Assembly (NCBI GenBank): GCA_009617715.1
Contig: VTFK01000159.1
Coordinates: 992,001-1,056,000 of the forward strand
Direction of reading: 5' to 3'
From: Plectrocnemia conspersa
Taxonomy: Eukaryota > Arthropoda > Insecta > Trichoptera > Polycentropodidae
Length of the DNA stretch: 64,000 nucleotides
Position 1 is the first letter of the stretch; each line of letters starts with the position of its first letter. The translations under genes and the position numbers were made by a program. This document shows, piece after piece, positions 58,353 to 64,000 of this stretch. Below the pieces are notes generated by a model that was given only the letters and a program-made list of their open reading frames with translations, had not been told where the DNA came from and did no database searches.

Positions 58353-58690
58353 CAGGGCTTGGAACCAGAACTGAACCGAAAACCAAAAACCGGAAAAACC
58401 CTTATTTTTGTGAAAACAAAAACCGAAGCTGAACCGAAAAAAATATCGGTTTATGTTATAGAACTGCAAGCTGTGCAACATTTGAACATTTTTTTACCAA
58501 ATCATAATTTTTAAAGAATTAAATTTCAAGCACAAATGAACAAGTACAATCATTTAGTGATTTAGAAGATTTACCCTTCAATTGATTAAATTTGTCTGTA
58601 TATTCCTCTCCCTCATTAATGCTCTTTGTAGAACTGAATAACTGCAGCACCATTAATTGCTACCGTTAGTTTGAATTAAAATTGCATAAT
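58353..58690. mobile_element. Possible hAT-type transposon end
   Basis: CAGGGCTTGGAACC at 58353 is a typical outer end of some hAT elements. It is followed by several copies of GAACCGAAAA/AACCGGAAAA-like motifs (58373-58455), as in transposon subterminal repeats. The DNA to about 58690 is AT-rich with no readable transposase. A matching opposite end (GGTTCCAAGCCCTG) was not seen in the window. Confidence 0.3.
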
Positions 58691-58740
58691 TCACCTTATA
58701 GAATACTTATCTTTTCACAATGCTGACCTGTATTTGCAGT

Positions 58741-59220
58741 ACCTATGTATATATATATATTTTTTGCGCGAAGCGTCCACAATTGCCGTTCATTAAAATG
58801 TGCGACACTGAATTTGAATAATTTTTCAAATTGCCGTTTCGCGTGCGGAAACGAATTTCCTTTTTTATATTTTTTCTCGCCGCTGTTGCCCGTAGGTAGT
58901 AGTGGTACACGGTTTTCTCTGATCATCTGTTTCACGGTGGCGGCAATTTGTTTCTTGTCACACCGCTAGCTATGGGACGCAGTTTAGTTCTGTTATAACG
59001 ATTGAGGCTTTAACAACTTCCCGGACGAGGCGTCACGATACATACTAATGCGACCCTGGAAAACGCACGAATTGTTTCACGTTGCCAACGAGTTGCCAAT
59101 GCAAGACGCGTTCGTCATCTTATCGCCGATTCAAATAGAAATTTCTTCACGTATGTGTTATCGTGTGCTTGTATGTATGTACGACGAACATTCGGTGCAT
59201 AAATAAACTCCAGAAAATTT
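58741..59220. promoter_or_regulatory. GC-richer island 31
   Basis: Single-copy CpG-bearing DNA (TTTCGCGTGCGGAAACG near 58838, CGGACGAGGCGTCACG near 59021). Plus and minus frames overlap (58745-58969, 58696-58935). It precedes a good acceptor-like site at 59347-59348. Confidence 0.3.
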
Positions 59221-59720
59221 GTACAAAGCTTTTTATTTTAGGATTGACTTATTTTACTTTGGAACCCTCGAACACTCCTTAATTTATTCTTCAACAGTCA
59301 CAATAGAGTTCCAACTATTCTAACGTCATTGCGTCTGATTTCTTTCAGGCACACAATGCGTGCAAAGTTTGTTTTCGATAAGCATTTCAACTATATTTGT
59401 ATTGAATTTTTTATAACTAGTTGATCAATGACAATGGATGGCTTTCCACTTTTTTTTAAAATTCGCGTCGCTTATACCTGATTTGAAATCAAAATGCAGG
59501 TACAACGTTGCTGCGATTACGGCTAGATAAACGCCTCGTCATGCGGACCATAGCGAAAATAAAAGTGTTGTTAACCGAATCAATACAAATTCGCTTCAAT
59601 TTTGCAAAGTCTTGCATCTTTACTTTCTGAATATCTCTCATGTGTGTGAGTACTCGTAGTAGTTTTTCTTTACAATAATTAAAATTCAACGGTAATTTAG
59701 AGCCATTAACGACAATTTAT
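59221..59720. other. Mixed stretch with a candidate splice acceptor
   Basis: TCTAAC (59319-59324) lies 23 nt before the AG of TCTGATTTCTTTCAG (AG at 59347-59348), which would make a good insect 3' splice site on the plus strand. Downstream, the frame starting at 59350 is open for about 24 codons (MRAKFVFDKHFNYICIEFFI near its start). No donor or known peptide supports an exon. A minus-strand frame at 59489-59689 is unrecognised. Confidence 0.25.
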
Positions 59721-60360
59721 GGATGTTAATTATATTTCTTTAATATGTTAATTACGGTTTTTTACACGTCGTAAAACATATTTTTTTTTAATTGTTGCCG
59801 TTTATATTATAATTTAAGCTGTTATTCTAGTATTAGTTAGGCATCATACAAATACAAGATGGCCAAAAAAAGATATTTTAATGCTTATAAATTGTTACTG
59901 TAAAAATATTTAATGTAGTTTTTTATTGTGTATTTACTACGATTTACAGTACATATTAAATTCAATCAAGATTTTTTCAATTATAAATAAAATTTGCTGC
60001 AATTATTATTTTTAGAAATTATTATATTATAGTAATATACAAAACCTTTGTTTTTATTAGCTTAGTCGGTCTCAACATTATTTCCTGATATGTGTGACGC
60101 CTAGCTTAATAATATTTTTGCCACAAAAATCTCTATGTATAATTCAAATCATTAATTGATCTTCTATTGAATGTTGTTATCGACTATTTTATTATAGCCA
60201 TATAAATGAAAAAAAATAACATTTTGGACAGATATACTAAAATCTTTAAAAGTTAAATTGTTACCTTTATATTTAAAAAATAAATGATATTCACACTATT
60301 TTTATTAATTTGTTATTATAATGATATATATAGTAACTGCAGTAATTTGTATTTTTTGTT
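59721..60360. other. AT-rich spacer
   Basis: AT-rich filler. Nothing recognised. Confidence 0.5.
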
Positions 60361-60485
60361 GTTATAATTTTTTGACTTGACAGGCTTCCTTAATGTATCA
60401 TGATGCCTATTATACAAACAAAACATATACAATTAAACATTAAAAAATACAGTTTACGTGCACACCTAAATATATGAACATCATT

Positions 60486-60716
60486 TTACATAATTTTTTT
60501 CTGCTCCTCATAGTTATCGCCGAAAACATATTTGTTTTTGGCAAGTGAGCTTGGCAAGTTCAATTTAAAACACGCACTTGAATATATTGAAGTGACGCGC
60601 AATAAATTATTGTAGTGGTACGCGCTTCGCATAACGAAACCGAGCATCCTCGATGCTTTATTGCAAATTTTGACGACGTGCTTACAAAATTTTCGTCCCT
60701 GCTCAAACATCGCCAA
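60486..60716 (-). pseudogene. LINE reverse transcriptase thumb fragment
   Basis: The 76-codon frame contains GRKFCKHVVKICNKASRMLG then FVMRSAYHYNNLLRV, a pattern (F..HV..I..KA.R.LGF..R....) widely conserved after the catalytic core of LINE reverse transcriptases. Later residues (YSSACFKLNLPSSLAKN) fall where S.LEY...VW is expected but are diverged. It is followed within 70 nt by the 3' untranslated block of the family. Certain as LINE; clade uncertain. Confidence 0.75.
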
Positions 60717-60813
60717 TTCATCAACGGAAGTATTTTTTCTTAAGACACTTTCGCCTAAACTGTAAAAGAATTCCGCCGGGCATGGGGATTTGGAAGCTGT
60801 GACAACGTGACAG

Positions 60814-61020
60814 TTAGCGACGCTGAAAGGTAGTTGATTGTCGATCGACCACCTCAGCGACTTCAGGTCTTTCTGTAAATGGAGTGAGTTCGAATTTGTA
60901 CGAGTAAAACACTTTCAGGTCATCAGAATATAATAAATATTCCGAGTTATTAATTGCCGTTGTTAATAAAGAGAAAATGACCCAGATTAGATCCCTGTGG
61001 TACTCCAGAATGAGCGACAT
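60814..61020 (-). pseudogene. LINE reverse transcriptase palm fragment
   Basis: The 68-codon frame includes FSLLTTAINNSEYLLYSDDL, the catalytic box with both aspartates kept (Y-S-D-D in place of the usual Y-A-D-D). The preceding VPQG motif is in a neighbouring register, showing a frame slip between them. The tail of this frame (TERPEVAEVVDRQSTTF) is the out-of-frame version of DLKSLRWSIDNQLPF. The fragment is therefore recognisable but could not give an active enzyme. Family assigned by the order of motifs and the linked fragment at 60486-60716. Confidence 0.75.
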
Positions 61021-61060
61021 ACTGACGGCGAATGATTATGTTACAGTGAATTTGCATTAT

Positions 61061-61640
61061 CACTGAAGTTATACTTTAACTGGCGTTTCAGTGGAATAAT
61101 GCCACCTGTAGATATATATTTGTACTAGCAAAAATATAATAAAACTCTTAGGCGCTAGTGAAATTATATGTTGCTCTAATTGTTGTTAAAACTCAATTTG
61201 AGAGTTGTGAAACGTCCATTTGCTGTTCAAACCCAAACCTTTTATCAATTAATTAACCAAACCAAATTTAACATAATGATAGTTTTAGATCTTTTATGTG
61301 GTTAGGTTTTGGGTTTGATTTATTTTAAATATTTTAGTATTTTCTCGAACGACGTGATTTACAATTCTTTGCATCTACGATCATGTAGAAATACGCTTAC
61401 CGAATCATACGTTTATAAATAAATTCCGTTTTACTGATACTGAGCAGTGAAAAAAATCAATTGCTTGTTACATTTAAACTGTTTAACGAGTTAGAGACAA
61501 TATATTATATTTGTACTAGTGAAAACATAAACTAGTCGAATATGTTTACTTGAAAAATAATATAGCACAGACCAGCTGTGAACAAAAAATATAATATATA
61601 CAAAACCTGTGTAATTTCTTTATTTTTCTTTTATTCCTTA
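61061..61640. other. AT-rich spacer with inverted repeat
   Basis: TCAAACCCAAACC (61227-61239) and GGTTTTGGGTTTGA (61305-61318) are inverted copies with one extra base, 92 nt end to end. The rest is AT-rich. Confidence 0.45.
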
Positions 61641-61697
61641 TAGACGCGCACTTACGTATACATCGATTCTAATAACTTGGCATTTTTATAGGTATAT
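61641..61697 (+). other. Candidate 48-nt microexon or weak ratchet site
   Basis: A long pyrimidine-rich run (TTTATTTTTCTTTTATTCC) ends in TTATAG (AG at 61642-61643). 48 nt later TTTTTATAG is followed by GTATAT (61692-61697). CTAAT at 61669-61673 could serve as branch point for that second AG. The 48 nt are a multiple of three, but the first frame ends in a stop at its last codon. Speculative. Confidence 0.2.
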
Positions 61698-62340
61698 ATT
61701 ATATTATTGAAAATATATATATACGACAATGGTAAAGGAAAAATTTATATAAATTCACATTATACTCACAAATTATTTTTTGTCGTCCACAAAGTAACTT
61801 CGTTTTAAATTTCTGTATTTTACCTATGGGCATATTTCATCAACTATTCTTTACGTTTCATTCGTTAAACACGAATTTCCCACAGGATGTTCGCGAGTGT
61901 ATCACACAAAAGAAGTATACATATACATTTTTATGTTCAAACAATATGCATTATCATGTATTCATATGCATGCATATGAATACATATTAATAATGCTTGC
62001 AAAATATTAAATGTAAATTTTTACGACGTTGTCAATTGTATGTGTCAAATTCTCGGACAAGTGTCAAGACCAGTTGTGCCATTTATACTGATCATATATA
62101 TTGTCATTGTGTTACGTTGTTGTATCATATAATACCCATAACATCGTATGTATTATTATATAAAAGAGAGTTACCGAGCGGATACTATGTATTATAACAT
62201 AATTAATTATGAATTCTAATTTACGTTGTCATTAATGTGTTATGCTAATTTGTGCATATTTTACGAGCTTAATTTATACATCGGTATCCGTATAATCTCA
62301 AACGTAGCCTGCATAATGTAATTTTAAATTTATCTTCAAA
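61698..62340. other. AT-rich spacer with a long palindrome
   Basis: Contains the 30-nt palindrome at 61956-61985. The frame 61997-62197 is unrecognised. Confidence 0.5.
61956..61985. repeat. 30-nt perfect palindrome with nested POU-like sites
   Basis: The sequence is exactly self-complementary about the centre between 61970 and 61971, with core TATGCATGCATA and outer ATTCATATGC / GCATATGAAT. Pairing breaks on both sides at 61955/61986. ATGCATAT-type octamer-like sites occur in mirror order. Exact 30-nt palindromes are far longer than the TACATATGTA motifs seen elsewhere. Confidence 0.85.
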
Positions 62341-62840
62341 AATTTTCCCCAAAGTTTCCCATCACTTAGGACCTTTTTCCCAATCTCTCGGACTTATTCG
62401 CCAGGAAGAAAGTTTAACTTGGTTATGAATACGTATACATTATATTGTACAGCCAGATTTATTCTTATATACAGTACAGTGTGTTTATAATTCGCATTAT
62501 GCATAAATTTGTAATGTAGCATATGCTATTATTTTCTCTTTTTCCATTTTTCGGCTACGACCCTCAAATTATAGGTTTTTAGTTCGCCGTTTATGTATTT
62601 AGATTATTTTTTGATTAGTCATGTTTATATATGAATATATTTTTTCTGTTCCCTCTGTTGGTATACGTATTCAATTTGCGTAATGATACTGTGACATTTT
62701 TCTGCGGCCAAGAAAGAAATGTATTACTCCTCTGAGACATAATTTTGTCTTATGTTTTCTGAATCTTCCCTTAGATACGCATTTCCGAATTTTTTTACGT
62801 ACTTCATATATTTTCCTCTACCTATGTAGTATGTGTGTAA
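62341..62840. other. Mixed spacer
   Basis: Moderate patches at 62345-62430 and 62550-62590. Pyrimidine-rich DNA. No gene or element recognised. Confidence 0.35.
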
Positions 62841-63109
62841 TTTAAAAATTATTTTTCTTTATAGTAATGTAATATTCCAAGAAGAAATAGGCAAAATCCT
62901 TAACAATATAAAATATTAAAATTTACGCCAATATTACATTCTTAGAAACGATATGAATAAATAAAATCTAATTATGATTGTAACAATAATTAACATTCAA
63001 TATAATATATAAAAAAAAAATTACAAAAATATATTTGTTTCATGTCTGGACATCTTACCGTGTCTTAATTCATTTTTGCCTGTTATTTTTATTTTTTTAA
63101 ATAATAGAA
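62841..63109. other. AT-rich spacer
   Basis: AT-rich filler. Nothing recognised. Confidence 0.5.
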
Positions 63110-63420
63110 TTGCAATTTTTTAGTAACTTATTTTTATTTCTGTTATTATTTACGTTTTTATTTATTATTATTATAATATTTTTTGCCATTAGAATTATTC
63201 GGCATTTAGCCGATGACTGCTGCACTCAATCCTGTACAACTGTGTTGCGTTGTAATCGCTTTATCTTTTTTCGATTGAGTTTTAGTGGTTTTGATTCTGG
63301 CCAAATTTCCGGAATGATTGTGAACACCGATTCATTTTGTTATGATTTCATTAATCATATAAAATATTGCCTACACGGTAAGATGTCGACGGTGAAACGG
63401 ATACGGTAAAATGACCGTGA
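63110..63420. other. Island with a 99-codon plus-strand frame, not a convincing gene
   Basis: The frame opens with a hydrophobic run (FLFLLLFTFLFIIIIIFFAI) that comes from a T/A-rich tract and could imitate a signal anchor, then has CCTQSCTTVLRC. No Kozak context, exon border or known domain supports it. The second half (63190-63410) is single-copy and GC-richer. Confidence 0.2.
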
Positions 63421-63600
63421 ATCTATTTGTAACTATCAAATAAAAAATAAGCATCTTTGAATCGAATCGTATTATGACTAATATGAAAGCAAAACTTTCA
63501 ATCTTCAAAGTGCTGTTTTAAATTAACAATAGATAATTATAAACCGGTATGATTATAATCTATGGTTTAAGATTCGCCTATTTATTTTATCATATGAATA
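63421..63600. other. AT-rich spacer
   Basis: AT-rich filler. Nothing recognised. Confidence 0.5.
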
Positions 63601-63880
63601 ACGACGTATCTGATTTAGTGAAACATTCGCACCATTTCCTGTGGCCAGTACACTAAAACGCGCGTTGTGCGGTTTTTCAACCCGAATTCCATGAAATTCC
63701 TCGGCCAAGATATCAAGATCCTTTCCTGGCCTTGTTGCCGAAACGTTCCATTAATAAATAACCCTTTGTTTTTTCTTCCAAGAATTACCTGTGATCGTGA
63801 CCCATTATATTCACCACGTGAAAGACCGCACAGGTTATAAATAGTGGTTATACTTAAACGTTTTGGTTGCACAACGAAAA
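63601..63880. promoter_or_regulatory. Island 32
   Basis: Mixed-composition single-copy DNA with an 85-codon minus-strand frame (63615-63872) lacking any known motif. Candidate element or neutral DNA. Confidence 0.25.
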
Positions 63881-64000
63881 TTTAGTGTATGACAATATAT
63901 TGTATATAATATAAAAGTCTAGACGTGCATTGTTTTGTGTATATATTTTTACGTATTATTCGCGTTTGGTTACGAATCATTATGTAATATTTAGAATGTA
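63881..64000. other. AT-rich window end
   Basis: AT-rich filler. Nothing recognised. Confidence 0.5.

Larger units (their letters stand above)
60361..61060 (-). mobile_element. LINE remnant with reverse transcriptase and 3' end
   Basis: From right to left on the minus strand: SGVPQGSNLG (60989-61009, shifted frame), YLLYSDDLKVF (catalytic YxDD box), DLKSLRWSIDNQLPFSVA in a second register, then FCKHVVKICNKASRMLGFVM (60486-60716 frame), and finally the untranslated block at 60370-60420 shared with 7055 and 26441. This order is that of a LINE reverse transcriptase from palm to thumb and 3' end. It is a different family from the Jockey copies A-F (thumb motif KASRMLGF rather than KYLGLHL...PVWSNT). 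5'-truncated and frame-broken. Confidence 0.75.

Noticed and set aside
63110..63409. 99-codon frame with an apparent hydrophobic signal anchor
   Set aside because: The hydrophobic run is the translation of a T/A-rich tract. No start context, exon signals or known domain.
1..64000. CRISPR arrays, bacterial operons, rRNA or viral genes
   Set aside because: No regular repeat-spacer pattern, no dense coding and no recognisable rRNA or viral protein. The texture is insect nuclear DNA.

Overview
The window looks like insect nuclear DNA: very AT-rich, with dispersed remains of Jockey-type LINEs, pogo/Tigger-like transposons and hAT elements, and frequent ACATACATATGTATGT-type palindromes. I could not identify the species. 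I found no confident cellular protein-coding gene, tRNA, rRNA or CRISPR array. The long open frames are either retroelement or transposase remains, or chance frames in GC-richer islands that are open on several frames at once.

Three kinds of DNA alternate. (1) AT-rich filler of several hundred bases to about 1 kb. (2) About thirty GC- and CpG-richer, mostly single-copy islands of 0.3-0.7 kb (for example 355-840, 5270-5930, 8290-8935, 16900-17460, 20690-21320, 25001-25500, 27331-27860, 28300-28900, 33561-34200, 34770-35300, 40680-41440, 51960-52640, 58741-59220). Their spacing resembles conserved non-coding elements around developmental genes, but conservation cannot be tested here. (3) Decayed transposons: an hAT copy with matching ends and an 8-bp duplication (3736-4807); a Tigger-like copy with inverted ends and flanking TA (47552-48649) and a fragment of the same family (4880-5170); a second Tigger-like family (11820-12118 plus strand, 29261-29960 minus strand); and a series of non-LTR retrotransposon pieces (7055, 10630, 14700, 18940, 19428, 24150, 26441, 31801, 42150, 44101, 51441, 60361). 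Nearly all of these read on the minus strand.

The most interesting signal is on the plus strand. Three strong polypyrimidine-AG sites are followed at once by a GT donor: 21980 (TTTATTTTCAG|GTAAAT), 37174 (TTTTTTGTTACAG|GTAATG) and 50760 (TTTGTTGTTTTAG|GTGAGT). They are spaced about 15 and 14 kb apart, and each has a possible second donor 54-150 nt downstream. This is the layout of recursive (ratchet) splice sites of very long insect introns. With the antisense bias of the transposons and the regulatory-looking islands, my working model is that the window lies inside one giant intron, or a large non-coding domain, of a plus-strand developmental gene. This is inference. RNA lariat or nascent RNA data and a look at the flanking sequence would settle it.

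Other structures worth a look are a 73-nt near-perfect foldback (15411-15483), a 30-nt perfect palindrome (61956-61985), clean hairpins at 13038-13068 and 9660-9692, and a foreign block nested in a LINE copy (42476-42722).
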